The position numbers and the translations under genes are program-made. Source: Pomphorhynchus laevis (lineage: Eukaryota > Acanthocephala > Palaeacanthocephala > Echinorhynchida > Pomphorhynchidae). Taken from it: a DNA stretch of 64,000 nucleotides. The notes below the pieces were generated by a model. That model was not told the DNA's origin, did no database searches, and saw only the letters and a list, made by a program, of their open reading frames with translations. The stretch lies in NCBI GenBank assembly GCA_012934845.2, contig WNNJ02000181.1:1-64000 (forward strand). Direction: 5' to 3'. Positions 43,920 through 56,229 of the stretch are shown here, in pieces (within the stretch, counting starts at the first letter, position 1; each line of letters begins with the position of its first letter).

Positions 43920-44008
43920 TGTCATGATCAATAGTTTTGTTATGTCTTATTATCTTGTTATGTTTTAGATATTGTCGAATAAAGCCTTTATCGGTTCTAT
44001 CTACAACA
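43920..44008 (+). mobile_element. 5' LTR of a gypsy-type fossil
   Basis: 89 bases, TGTCATGATC ... CTACAACA, repeated with only a few differences at 47693-47781. The flanks tagaa / tagac fit a short target duplication. Confidence 0.85.
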
Positions 44009-47000
44009 GTTTATTCGACAATATTTGCTGGGGCCGTTTTCGATGGAAAAATCACTTGCTCCTTCAACTTGCAACATCGATCCTGAAGTCAGCACTGCGT
44101 CAGATGAGTGGACCCATTGGAAACGACGATTTGACAGCTTCATTAGCCCGCAAACGGATATATCAGACGAACCAAAACTTTGTCTGCTCGTCAACCTAAT
44201 TTCGACGCGACTCTTCGGTTTGATTAAATATTGTACATCCTTTAATGACGCCATGACTGCTCTCCATTCCTCATTCTCAAGACCAATTAATGTACTATTC
44301 GCACGTTTTCAGTTACATACTTGTCATCAAGTACCCACAATGAACATAGATCAATACCTACGTATACTGAATGACCTTGCTTCTCAATGTGACTTCAAGG
44401 ACGTAGAAGCTATAACTAATCGAAAAGTCCACATTACAGATACATTCATTCAAGGCATCCACAGCAGCTATATTAGGCAACGGTTACTCGAATCCCGTGT
44501 TACTGATCTGGAAGATCTGATAACAATTGCAAAGTCGTTAGAAGCAGCTCATAAAGAAGCGGCAATATTTTGTTCAGCGGAGTCAGCAAATCTTGCGACA
44601 ATAGATGTTGACAATGATCATGCCGAAGAATCGGAGAACTATAAAGTTACCGCCGCAATGAGAGTAAATAGGGCAAACAAAGAAACTAATGTGCCTGGTA
44701 AACGATATTACTTTTGCGGAAGGGCACTTCATTCTAGAACAAATTGTCCAGCTCAAAATGCAACTTACCGATCATGTGGTAAACTTGGCCGTTTTTCATC
44801 AGTGTGTCACTCGAACAAGCAAACTTGTTCGAGTACCTCAGCAGCCCTATACCATGTATCAACTAATCCTAACAAACCGAGTACAACGGTTTACAATGTC
44901 AAAATCGCTGGTATACCATTCAAGTCATTGATGGACACGGGTAGCACTAACAATTTTATCGACATGAACGTCGTAAAGCAGCTTCGTATCAAAACTACAT
45001 CTTGCAATAGGCATGTTCAAATGGCGTCCTCTACGCATTTCACCGTTGTTCGCCGTCGGTGTATTATAGCATTCGAGTTGAAGGACAGGATGTACGAAAA
45101 TTGGCGTTTCCTCGTACTATCTAAATTGTGTGCGCCGATCATCCTGGGACAGGAAATTTTCGACTACCATCATTATGTTACATTCTCTTTCAAAGGTGAC
45201 CATCTTGGATTAACACTTGCATCGCTTCGATCAGCACTTGAGATAAATGTCGAACCAATAACGTTGTTTCCTGAAATAGATCGAAACATACACCCAATCT
45301 CTAGTAAATCTCGTCGGCAAACGGAATTGAATTCGCAATTTTTAAAAGCTGAAATTCAAAAGCTTCTTGCACAGAATATCATCAAAAAAGTCGATCGCTA
45401 TGGAGAGCTCAGGTACTGGTCGTGTCTGGTTCTGGAAAGAAACAGCGCATGGTTGTAGATTATTCATGTACCGTTAATCGGTACACATTACTGGATGCTT
45501 ACCCCTTCCCGTAATCGATAATTTAATTTCTCAAATAGCATCATATTCTGTGTTTACAACTGTAGACCTTTCTCAGCCCTACTATCAAATCCCTTTGCTA
45601 GAAAACGATCTACCGTTCACTGCTTTCGAGGCAGATGGAAATCTTTATCAATATAAACGAATTCCATTTGGATTGACCAACGCAGTGTCCGTCTTTCAAC
45701 GTATTATGAATCAGATTATCAACGACAATGGTCTCGTCGGAGTTTTTGCTTATTTAGATGATATTATAATTTGTGGCCAAGATTTTAACGAACACGATGA
45801 AAGATATAAACGGTTTTGCAAAGTCGCTAAGAATGTCAATCTTACTTTGGCTAAGGAGAAAACAAGGTATAGACAAAAGGAATTGGATTTTTTGGGATAT
45901 AGATTGTCTAACGGCTCTGTGAAACCAGATCCTAATCGTGTTAAACCATTACTTGATTATCCAGTACCTAGAGACAGGAAGGAAATGCAGCGACTATTAA
46001 GTCTCTTAGCTTACTACTCCAAATGGATATCTTCATTCTCTAACAAAATAAGGATATTACTTGACTGTGATTCATTCCCTTTGACCGTTGAATCAATCGA
46101 AGTTATTGAAGATCTTAAAGAATAAATTGCAAAAGCCACATTGTTTTCATACAAAGCACATTTACCGTTGACAATAGAAACGGACGCTTCATATACTTCA
46201 ATAGGAGCTGTTTTGAGTCAGGAAACGAGACCTGTAGCCTTCTATTCACAGACACTACCGAAAACAATGTTACATCAGTCCAGTGTGGAGAAAGAGGCTT
46301 TGGCGATTGTCAGCTTTGTTAAGTAATGGAAGCACTACCTTCTTGGCAAACCCTTCAAAATAATCACAGATCAGAGGTCAGTCAGTTTTATGTTCGACAG
46401 AACTCATATCAACAAGAAAAAAATGATAAGGTAACTCGTTCGCGGTTGGAATTAGCACCTTATCAATACGAGATACAGTACCGAGCTGGAAGCAATAATA
46501 AGCCAGCTAAGGCTATGTCGCGAATATCTTATGTGTGTTCTCATCAAGGATCTCTCCGTGAGCTCAATCAAATTCATGTCTCCTTATGTCATCCTGGAAT
46601 TACTCGTATGCTGCATTATATCAAACAATACAATCTACCCTATAATAAGTCAGAAGTCGTTAAAGTAACTAGCGGATGCCGTATTTGCGCCTAGGAAAAA
46701 CCGCAATTCTGTAAACCTACTAGGGGTCATGTTATCAACGCAACACAGCCGTTTGAGCGTCTTAACATTGATTTTAAAGGTCCTTTGGAGTCTACTACCA
46801 GAAATCGATATCTACTATGTATCGTCGACGAATTTTCTCGCTTCCCATTCGCGATTCCTTGCTCCGATTGCTATTCGGTTTTGCGTCAAGTTTTCAGTAT
46901 TTTTGGACGTACAGCTAGAATACACTCCGACCAAGGTACATGTTTCCAATCACGAGAATTTCGCAACTTTTTAACTTCACAATGTGTGTCATCAAGTAGG

Positions 47001-47692
47001 AGCACTTCTTATAATCCCAGAGGAAATGGGCAGGCGGAGAGGTTTGCGGGCATTATTTGGAAGACAGTCAAACTTGCTCTAAGGTCGAGAAACCTTCCAT
47101 TAAAGCATTAGGAATATGTCCTCCCTTCTGTTCTAGCGTCAATGCCATCTTTGTTGTGCACTAGTACCGGAGAAATACCAAACAATCGCATATTTCTCTA
47201 CCCCATAAATTCAAAAAATTCGTCGATTCCGCCTTCTTGGCTACAAAATAACTAAACATTTTAGCTCAGAGATGAACAAGCTCGTAAAAATGAGCTACCG
47301 TTTCAAGAAGTGGAAATGTTACAGTCCAACGGACAATATGCTTTAAAGACGATGATACAGAAATTGATAACTGTTCTTGTGACGATTTCGAACGCTCATC
47401 TAGTCAGTCGACCAGTACACATGGGCCTATCGAATATGAGACTTCATCGATTCCGCCTGCCAATGATTAATCTATATCTCAAGAGCTAACTAAAAGCGAA
47501 TCCAGAAATACAGAGGCCTATACTTTGTTATTTGACGATCAAATATCTTCTGAAATTAGCACAAACTATCAAACAAAGAATACGAGCAATATTTCAATCA
47601 CGAGTCAAAGTTAAACTCTCAGATCAATGTAAAACGAACGGAGAAGAAGAACACCACCTTATTTCAACGATTATATTTGCTCAGGGGAATAC

Positions 47693-47781
47693 TGTCATGA
47701 TTAATAGTTTTGTCATGTCTTATTATCTTCTTATGTTTTAGATATTGTCGAATAAAGCCTTTATCGGTTCTATCTACAACA
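47693..47781 (+). mobile_element. 3' LTR of the gypsy-type fossil
   Basis: Partner of 43920-44008; preceded by ctcaggggaatac, a polypurine-like tract. Confidence 0.85.
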
Positions 47782-47879
47782 TAGACTTTTTTAAATTTTG
47801 ACAAATTTTAGATCAAAATATGAATTTATTATTTAAAACTTATAATTTACGAATATCAGAATATAAATAGCGAATATTA

Positions 47880-48240
47880 ATATAAAACCAATATTAATGA
47901 TAAAGAAGGTGTATATCTAGATATGAACATTAAATTAACATTAACTAAAACTACTATTAATTTATATCGTAAAGATGACATATTTAAATTTACAAGAAAC
48001 ATATTTTTGCATGAGCATTCATGCATACCATATAATATAAAATATAATACATTAAATAATGAAATTTTAAGAATTGCAACAATATGTAATGATATTGGAT
48101 TTCTTCAAAATCATTTAAATAATTCAATAAATACATATTTTAAGCTAGGTTACTATAAAAATAACATCAAACAGAAAATAATAAAATATATAAATCAACA
48201 CAATAAATAAATTTAAAATCAAAAATAAATATAAAATCAT
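47880..48240 (+). pseudogene. Naiad-type element, third copy, 3' end of RT
   Basis: NINDKEGVYLDMNIKLTLTK to YKNNIKQKIIKYINQHNK, then AT-rich DNA with repeated aaattttaaa motifs up to the pseudo-LTRs. Confidence 0.8.
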
Positions 48241-48469
48241 TTAAAAATTCAAAATAAACTTATTTATTTTAAAATTTACTAAATAAATAAATTTATTTTT
48301 TATTTTAAAATTTATTTATTTTTAGATAAATTTTAAAATTATTTTAAATTAAATTATAATTGTTTAAAATTAAATTATAATTATTTTAAATCAAATTATA
48401 ATTATTTAAAATTAAATTAAAATTATTTTAAAATAAATTTTAAATTTTTTCAATTAAAAATAAATTTTA

Positions 48470-48700
48470 AATCATTAGAGGAAAATTTTTATGGATGAAT
48501 AATAAATAATATACTTTGTATTATAATATGATACTCTAAATAATCAACTTTCATAAGAGAAAATACGTCATTAGCATGTACTTGGCCTTGCTGATATGTT
48601 GGGTCGAGGGATTATGGCTGAAACTTGATAACAAAACAGATCCTCCTGATAACCTATTATCATTATTCTGATACATCGTCTGCTAATAAAAATATTCTTT
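48470..48700 (+). mobile_element. Naiad pseudo-LTR (copy C)
   Basis: Degraded: CTGATATGTT near 48591 with AACAAAACAG near 48631; ends tctgatacatcgtctg. Confidence 0.7.
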
Positions 48701-48709
48701 TTATTTGAA

Positions 48710-48905
48710 TAGAATACTAGATAACCAAATTTCATCAAAGGAAATACGTCATTAGCACGTGTTTGCCCCCCCCCACTGCTCTTGGGTCGAGGAATAGGTG
48801 CCGAAACCTGATAGCAAAGCAGTTCCTCCTGATGACCTCTAATTCTTATTCTGATACAACGTCTGTTATTTATTAGTCAATTCATAAAAATGACTTTTTA
48901 AATTT
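48710..48905 (+). mobile_element. Naiad pseudo-LTR (copy D)
   Basis: Direct neighbour of copy C; the loop has a run of ten C (48768-48777). Ends ttattagtcaattcataaaa. Confidence 0.75.
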
Positions 48906-48972
48906 CAATTTTTTATTTTAACTTGATTTAAATTACAAAAAAATATAACATTTATTTATCATTTATACTTCT

Positions 48973-49222
48973 TTATGGACTTTAACTCATAACTTGGCTA
49001 AAATATTTGGAATATAATAATTTTATTATTGCGTGTATTAATAATTATTAGTTAATTTTCTCTTTAACCAAACGTACTTTTTAATTAAATTATATTTTTT
49101 CGTTTTGTTACATAATTGAATTATGATACATCGTCTGTTATTTATTAGCCAATTCATAAACATTGACTTTCTTAAATTTCAATTTTTTATTTTTACTTGA
49201 TATAAATTATAAAAAATGTTAT
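48973..49222 (+). repeat. Dispersed repeat shared with 14683-14940
   Basis: Same ~250 bases including a pseudo-LTR end (gatacatcgtctgttattta). Confidence 0.75.
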
Positions 49223-49299
49223 ATAATTATATATTATTTATAATTATTTATAATTTAATTATTTGAATTTTATTTTGATTACAATGAATATTTGTAAAA

Positions 49300-49570
49300 T
49301 ATTTGCATTATTTTGTAAAATATACAAACAATTAACGCAGAAATTTTTAAGAGTGGATAGTAAATAATATACTCTATTAGAATAATATGCACTAGATAAC
49401 TTAATTTTATCATATGAAATACATAATTACCATGTATTTGGTTGCTGCTATGTTGTGTGTAGGAATAGGGGCTGAAACCTGATAACATAGCAGTTCTCCT
49501 TATGTTCTCTAATCCTTATTCTTATTCATCGTCTGTTATTTATTAGTCAATTCATAAAAATTGATTTTTA
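49300..49570 (+). mobile_element. Naiad pseudo-LTR (copy E)
   Basis: CTGCTATGTT 49445-49454 pairs perfectly with AACATAGCAG 49484-49493, i.e. a C-G pair of copy A has become T-A on both sides. Confidence 0.8.
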
Positions 49571-49664
49571 TTTTAAATTTCAATTTTTTATTTTTACTTG
49601 ACATGAATTATAAATCAAGTATAAATTATAATAAATCTTATATAATTATTATCTATAATTATTA

Positions 49665-52045
49665 TCGGAGTCTCTCACCCCCTGACAGTCCAGTCGAGGC
49701 GGACTATGGTCGATAATCTTGAGATAAGGAGCTTGATAAACCTTAGTATTTGCACTGGGGACGTCCTCTAGAGAAAAAGACTAATCCTGAGATAGTCCAA
49801 GTACACCAAAGGCGTACTTGGGTTTTCCCATTGAATGACAGATGTTGGGCCCGTATCAGAGCACATCCAGCTCTCTTCAGAATACGTTTAAGTCTATCCA
49901 GTTCAGATTTCGCCGATCAATTCACCGAAACGGTGAACCCCAGATATTTTACTGGACTCGTGAAGATGGGTAGTTGTTGAGGCTGCAAAATGGAGGAGAG
50001 TGCAGAGAGTGCAAGTCTCTTAAGTTTCTTTTTGACGGCAGGGGCGCCATGAAAGACAACCACCTGCGATTTTTCGGAGTTTAAAATAAGATTAGATGTA
50101 GGCAACTGATCTTTTAATCTAAAAAAGAAACGGATGATGTCTGAGACTACATCTTTACACCTGCGTCTTGAAAACAAAGCTGTGGTAAAATGAGCGTATA
50201 CCACAAGATGTTGATCGCGTTTAAATGCCTTGAATAAAACAATAGAGCTAGCAAGATATAAGAAAGGAGAAAGTGGGGTCCTTGAAACACACATGTAATA
50301 GGGTAGAATTGGCGTGCATCAGGGTCGTCTTCATAGAATAACCGCTATTTATACAGTAATATTTCTACCATGTTAATCATAATCGCAAGAAACCCGAGGG
50401 TCCTGAGTAAAGAGATAACAACGGGAACGGAAATGCGGTCGAACGCAGCAGATACGTCAAGAAAAACAGCTACAGCAAGCTGATGACAGTTATCCTGACA
50501 AAATTGATGCACTTCACCAATTGCTGCATGAACCGAGCACCCTTTGATAAAACCCATGAAAACTCGGTGGGATTAAATTACGCCTACTTAAATGATCGCT
50601 GATTCTACGCGCAAGCGCTTTTTCGTAGATCGAGATGAGGGAATTTTGAATCGAAATGGGCAGCAGGTCTTTAGGACATGAAACCGAATTTCGCTTAGGT
50701 AAAAATATTTTACGACTGATGTTGATGCCAGCTACGTCGGATGGTGAGGCTAACAGCATTGTGACGGTCACTTATCTTCTTTGATCGGCTGTCAAAAGCT
50801 GACAAATCCGAGAAGAGAGTGAAGCGACGGTTTTTGGAGCTGCCCGAAAGTGACTCAGAAGTTAAAGATATCCGCAACGGATAAATCCCTGCTCCTGAAG
50901 TCACCCAAGGCGGGATTGGTTGGGGAGAAAGGGTGGCTCCATAGTTATGCATTGATAGTGACTCCTTCAAGACTTTAACAAGGCCTACGCAACCAATCCA
51001 CTCCGAAGCCCTATCACGCCAGCAGACAAACTTCTCCATCTTGAATATCTTCCAGTAGGAAGCCTGAGAGGAACTAAGACGAGCAATACTCGTATTGTCC
51101 CTACTCAGCTGAAGCCTATAGCTAGAACTCCAGTATTCATTCGAGAGAACCTGTCTAAAGGAAGCAGAGAGATTGGGAAGTTGTAGCATTTTAGCTATGA
51201 CCTTGACTTTTGTGGCAGTAGGACTGTAAATGCGACGTTGGTAGGTAGTCGAAAGGGTCCCGATAGCTTGCGAAGATAGCTAGGAATTAAATTCGGTCAA
51301 ACTCTCATTCCCTATCCTGGGAAAAGTTGGATAGCTGCCTGAAAAAAGGTCATTCTAATTGGATCTAAGTGAAACCTCCTTCTAAGCAATCTTCCTCTAG
51401 CCGCCATAGTATTTGGTCATGATAGGTGGTCAGTTGTTGGAGAGATTGATCAGTGCAGATGGGTTTTAACAACCACGTCCTATGTAGCAGTAAAATGTCG
51501 AGGAGTGAGTTTGTTGTTGAGCAATGAAAGGTTGGGCTTGGTGGTTTGTGAATAAGATAATCGGTTTTGGCCCTGCGAAGTGTTGCATTAATCCAACGAC
51601 CAGTTCTGTCGTTGAAGTCACCGAGTAACATGTCGTAGTCACTACTTAAAATACGGTCCAAGAGGACACAGTTCTTGTGAATCTCTCCCGGCCGGATGTA
51701 GATATTGGCTATGCTGATGCGTTTACCGTTCTTGAAAAGTGCTATAACTAAACAAGATATGGCAGGATAGGAGAAGTTCAATAAGACGGAGGACCTTAAG
51801 GAGCATTTAACTAGGGTTAAAATACCTCGGGATGACGACGAGTGGGATGGGTTATGTGCGGAGTATAGTCTGTGAAGATATGCTTTGGAATAAATCGAGT
51901 AATGTCATGGAGTAGATGGATAGACCGCGTCTTCTGAAAGACTATGACATCTGCATCTCTACCAGATAGAAGCCTAAGGGCAGAAACACCTCCCGAATTC
52001 TACTGAAGGATATTCAGTGAAATAGGCTCTTGGGTACTTCCCATG
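49665..52045 (-). pseudogene. LINE-A copy 2, ORF2
   Basis: Same ORF2 as 2075-4270 in opposite orientation and reaching ~300 bases further at the 3' end (49665-49925). Visible: NFSYPAISCLVIALFKNGKR, NIYIRPGEIHKN and MLLGDFNDRTGRW (endonuclease, 51365-51781), CPKDLLPISIQNSLISIYEK, LAVAVFLDVSAAFDRISV (motif A), LVVYAHFTTALFS where YADD is lost (as in copy 3), ILNSEKSQVVVFHGAP. At least six frame changes or stops. Copies 2 and 3 share the YAHF change and so are closer to each other than to copy 1. Confidence 0.85.
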
Positions 52046-52199
52046 GCGAAAGTGTAACCGGAGTGGGAGGCCTTCCGCCTAGTCGGAACCAGATGCGAAA
52101 AGGTAACCCTTTCCACCTTCTATTCCTAAAGGTGAAGACATTTGCCCACGACGTTATCTTCATTTAGCTCGGTACTGGCTAAAGCCCAGATTAAGTTTT

Positions 52200-53190
52200 T
52201 ACATGCTAACTTCATAGGGGCTACATTTTGAGAAGAACCTGTTCGTTTTTTGATTTGGGAGCCTTCTTTAAATTGTTAACCTTCCCTGCTGGGGGTGAAC
52301 ATAAGAACTCCGCTAATTGATTTATCATATTCTTAATCAAGTTCTCAAAGTGTACCATCGAGGCATGATTCTTCTCTTCTATGAGTTTGAGGATTTCTGC
52401 ATCAGACAGCCTGTCTTCTTTGACGGTCGAAACAGCCTCTACAAAACTCGTCGGTCTAGGTTTAGGGCACCTGTGCCTTTTTTGATATTATTTTAAATTT
52501 TTACATCTTTTTGACCAGGTGGGGTGTTCTCCCCGCAGTTAGATCATTGTGGTTTATCCATGCATTTTCCAGAGTGAATAGTAGAAGTCCCGCATACCCG
52601 GCACTTCTGGGATAGGGATCAACCCGACGCCCAATGCCCCCACTGGTGACACTTATTACAGTGGGGTAGGTTAGAGAGACAGTCTTCAATTAATATAAAA
52701 TTAAGGTTGTACCCCATGAAGGGGTTGAAGTCGAGATCGACAGGTTTTGTGCCACATCCACCGGTGCATTGCAGAAGGCCACCGGTATGGGGATTTTTTT
52801 CCAATTATAAACCGAACGCGAGATATATCGAATTCTTCTTCTAACATCGATACATCTTCGTCGGAGAGGAATGTTGGCATATTGTTAATTTTTAAAGTAG
52901 CCATGATCAGCTTAGACGAAATAGCTGCAATTTTCGCATGCGTCTCGTTGAAATACTTGATAAAACTCTTGGCCGGATCTGGTGTGGCAAAATATATTTT
53001 TATTTCGAACTTATAGTATTTAACACAGTCGAAGATAATTCTTTTTTTGAACTGGTTAGTAAATCCCCTTTGAAATGTGTTAAATAAACTCTGCATTTCC
53101 AGAGACTCTAGTAGTGTAATAACCACCAAGTTAGCCAGTTTTGGTACCGGGGTAAGTTCCCCCTCAGGAGTGAAATTAGAAGAAGTTAAT
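52200..53190 (-). pseudogene. LINE-A copy 2, ORF1
   Basis: KLANLVVITLLESLEMQSLF and ATLKINNMPTFLSDEDVSML at the N-terminus, then knuckles (LPHCNKCHQWGHWASG) near 52630. Considerably diverged from copy 1 and interrupted several times. 5' end at about 53190. Confidence 0.75.
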
Positions 53191-53227
53191 TATGATCTGA
53201 CCACTTTATAGAAAAGTGGTCAGATCA
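53191..53227. repeat. Perfect hairpin at an element junction
   Basis: tgatctgaccacttt / aaagtggtcagatca, 15-base arms with a ~6-base loop, exactly between the 5' end of LINE-A copy 2 and the start of the RT-X copy. Confidence 0.8.
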
Positions 53228-53229
53228 AT

Positions 53230-56135
53230 AAACTATTTGAAGAAGCGCGTATATTGCAAGCTCGCACAATTTTGAAAAGATGTGAGACTACAGATAGATG
53301 GATTAAGAAAAACTACAAGTTGATGGTGAATCGGAGGGTCATGTCAGCTGCATCAGCATTATCAGATGATGAAATGAAGGGAACGATACGGCCATATGTG
53401 ATAATTAATGGAGTTAAAGTGAAATATTTGTTTAGTCAAAAGTACTTGCAGAAGTACTGCTTAATCACCTGCTGTCATGAGCTAAGAAACATCACTCTTC
53501 GACTTTCTTGGAAGTAGACAGTGATTCTATTGTTCGGACAGCTAAATCAGTCTATAGTTCGACCGGGCCATCATCAATCGATTTAGGTATTTGGTTGCAA
53601 ATGTTGCTCTCTTTTGGGAAATGTCAAGAAAACTAGCAGGTTTGGTCGAGTTCGCAGTTAAATTGGTATCCGTACGTATTATACCGGAGATACTTGAACC
53701 ATTTGTTGCGTGTTGGTTGGTTGGCATTTCTAAGAAAACAGAGGAATCCGTCCGATTGGTGTGGCTGATGTCACCCGACGAATATTTTGCAAGGCAATCC
53801 TAGAAAAAATAAACTGTGACCTGCAGGACGTTGCGGGTGTTGATCAACTATGGCCTTCCAACGCAGTCGAATAGAACTAGTTGTACACTCCCTTAGAGAA
53901 AAATTCAATAGTTGCCCCTCGTTTGGATTACTATCAATCGACGCAACTAGTGCTTTTAATTGTTTAAACCCTACAGTAGCTATTCATAATATCCCTTATA
54001 TATGCCCTCGTCGGCTCGTGCATTTGAAAACATATTATATTGATGCCCAACTAGTGCTTGACGGTAACTCAATTTATTCACGGACTGGTATAACACAGGG
54101 AGATCCATTTACAATGGCGATATTTGAGATGTAATCATTGACTCTTATACGTCACATCAAAGATCAATATCCACATATGACACATCGATTGTATGCAGAC
54201 GACGCAAATTTTGTTGGTCCGATAAAATTTGTTGGTCGCGTTAATCCGACTGATCTTCGGCCTCTGATTGTAGCACATGTATTGAGTAGACTTTTATATG
54301 CAGCTCCGGTTGTATACCAACGTACTGTGCATGAATATAAGAAATCAGAGAGGGTACTTCGCAGGGCAACAAAGCTAGCACCAACGTTGGCATCACTGCC
54401 TTATGAAGACAGACTGAGATCATTAGGACTTGATACCGTCACATGGACCCGTCGGTACATGGATATGTGCCTTGTTTGGCATTTATTCCAACGTCATCAT
54501 CACCCTCTTCGGAGTAGGGTTCAACTACGTTGTTCAAATGTTCTTCGCGGTCATTCTTTAACTATTCGAAGAAACAGGGTACAGAAATTGGGCGCGATGC
54601 AATTTGATAGAAGAATTGTTGAGCTTTGGAACAACCTTGATGCAGACACCGTTGGATGCAGTTCACTTAATACTTTTAAAAGAAGACTACGAATGGATCA
54701 AGCAATGTTTCGTGTTGCATTTCCTTATTTTAATAACTAATTAATTTATTTACGAACTTATTGTGAGCCAGCTATTTGAGCTAATGCTCGTATGTTGTTG
54801 AATGTATAATAATAGAGGAATTGGAAATAGTATGGAGTATGCTTAAACAACATGGTCCAAAATATGGCTATTTTGCGAACCTCGCAAAGACAATTTTGCT
54901 TAGATATCAAGGGAGCACCTAAACTATTGAGGGATTAAGAAATATTCAAGTAAAACATGACGATATTGATATTCTAGGATCGTCCATTAATACAAAGAAT
55001 GTAATGGAAAATACCGTTGGGAAACATATAGAAATATGGACATTAATGTTGGGCCGACTTGTAGAATTGCAGAATCGATTCTCGTGTTGCTTTTGCTACG
55101 CATTTTAACTCACTTCAATGGAAATGGTTCAAATTTTTGAAGGACAGTTGAGTGCAATGAACAGCAATTGCTTCGACTAAAGGAGGTTATTGTAGACGAG
55201 TTTTTAGCGACGCTGGCACAACGAAAATTGAAAAAATGACTTGACAACGCTACTGGCATCTGCAATAAATCCAGGTAAGGCCGGTGTCATGGATCTAACT
55301 TTCATCTGTAAATTAGAAAACGCGGCATCTTTAAGAATGTGTGATTCATGCTCTTTATCACGTGAAGGTGTGTCAAGGATTTCAACAATCGGATATCTGA
55401 AGTCAAATCAAATTTTCCGAGTCATTACAGCGTGCATACTTATTCTCAACTGACCCGGGTGACTCAAAGTTGCTCAGTGCGCTTTTACTCATTTGTGAAA
55501 AATTACGGCTAACGCAAAACGAATTTCGTTTTGCATTAGTCCTTCTAACGTTAAACAACGCTAATATTTCTTCATTGCATTTATTGTCGTGTTAATGTGG
55601 GGACTGCAAATTGTCCGCCATAACGCAAAGCGACGTTGTAGCTGGCGAGCTGAGAAAAGCGGCCTGCAACGTAGCAATAGAATCGCATTTGCAGAATATT
55701 TGTGAAACTTTGATGTTCGAAAATATCACAACCACTCGTAAAAAAGAAACGAGGTTCAATATTGTTTGCAATGAATTATATGGATATCGATTCGACGGAT
55801 GTATTTAAACGTCGCCGTATTAAATAGCTTTGCCGCATCGTACTCCACATCTGTGACGTCAGCATTCGAGTACATTGAAAATCGCAAAAGATCGAAATAT
55901 TTGATAAGTTCGTTCCATCATCAGACAAGATATTTAACCCGATTAAATTCGTTCCCCTTATTATTTCAGTTTCGGATGATCTTGGTCCATGTGTAATACC
56001 CGTTCTAAAATAGATAGCCCGATTACAATCAGTTAAGCATCAAAATCAAACTTATGCCGAATGTCTATGTATATTAAAGCGGGTTATTGGCTTTACGCTT
56101 GGCCGTGCTACTTTCCTTTGTATACGAGGATTTCG
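53230..56135 (+). pseudogene. RT-X, longest copy, interrupted by a LINE
   Basis: Pieces in family order: LMVNRRVMSAASAL (53320), SIVRTAKSVYSSTGPSSIDL (53528), the RT core LSIDATSAFNCLNPTVAI (motif A), RTGITQGDPFTMAIF (motif B), [11 protein letters not shown] (motif C, 54190), then after an inserted LINE, MLKQHGPKYGYFANLAKTIL (54840), a C-terminal region, and near the end HQNQTYAECLCILKRV then FLCIRGFRS (56040-56120). Many frame changes. The element class is uncertain to me; no LTR, endonuclease or tail was found. Confidence 0.6.
54238..54790 (+). pseudogene. LINE ORF2 C-terminal fragment inserted in RT-X
   Basis: Open from about 54238 to the TAA at 54738: AHVLSRLLYAAPVVYQRTV, RRATKLAPTLASLPYEDRL, RIVELWNNLDADTVG, FKRRLRMDQ, the typical LINE C-terminus. 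The 3' UTR has a small hairpin (agctatttgagct) and ends in ataataata. Same general design as LINE-D but a different sequence. It splits RT-X just after its YADD motif. Confidence 0.75.
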
Positions 56136-56229
56136 CTCCGGTTCAGAGAATCTAAGATTCTACTCGCTTTCGAGTTGCAGGGTAAATGATTACAGCATAC
56201 CAGCTGTTCCTTAAACGGAAGTTGGAAAC

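Larger units (their letters stand above)
43920..47781 (+). mobile_element. Ty3/gypsy-type LTR retrotransposon fossil, both LTRs present
   Basis: A 3.9 kb element inserted into a Naiad copy. Parts in order: gag-like region with zinc-knuckle traces (44025-44850), aspartic protease (FKSLMDTGSTNNFID near 44925), RT (45550-46125, with LDDI in VFAYLDDIIICGQ), RNase H (46141-46460, IETDASYTSIGAVLSQ), integrase (46560-47110, HPGITRMLHYIK and ARIHSDQG). Very short LTRs and a purine tract before the 3' LTR. Broken, with roughly five or six interruptions of the reading frames. The similar LTRs suggest a moderately recent insertion. Confidence 0.85.

Noticed and set aside
48780-48860. CTGATGA and GAAAC in the Naiad pseudo-LTRs as a hammerhead ribozyme
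   Set aside because: The two core pieces come in the wrong order and no stem II joins them; consistent with reports that Naiads lack hammerheads.
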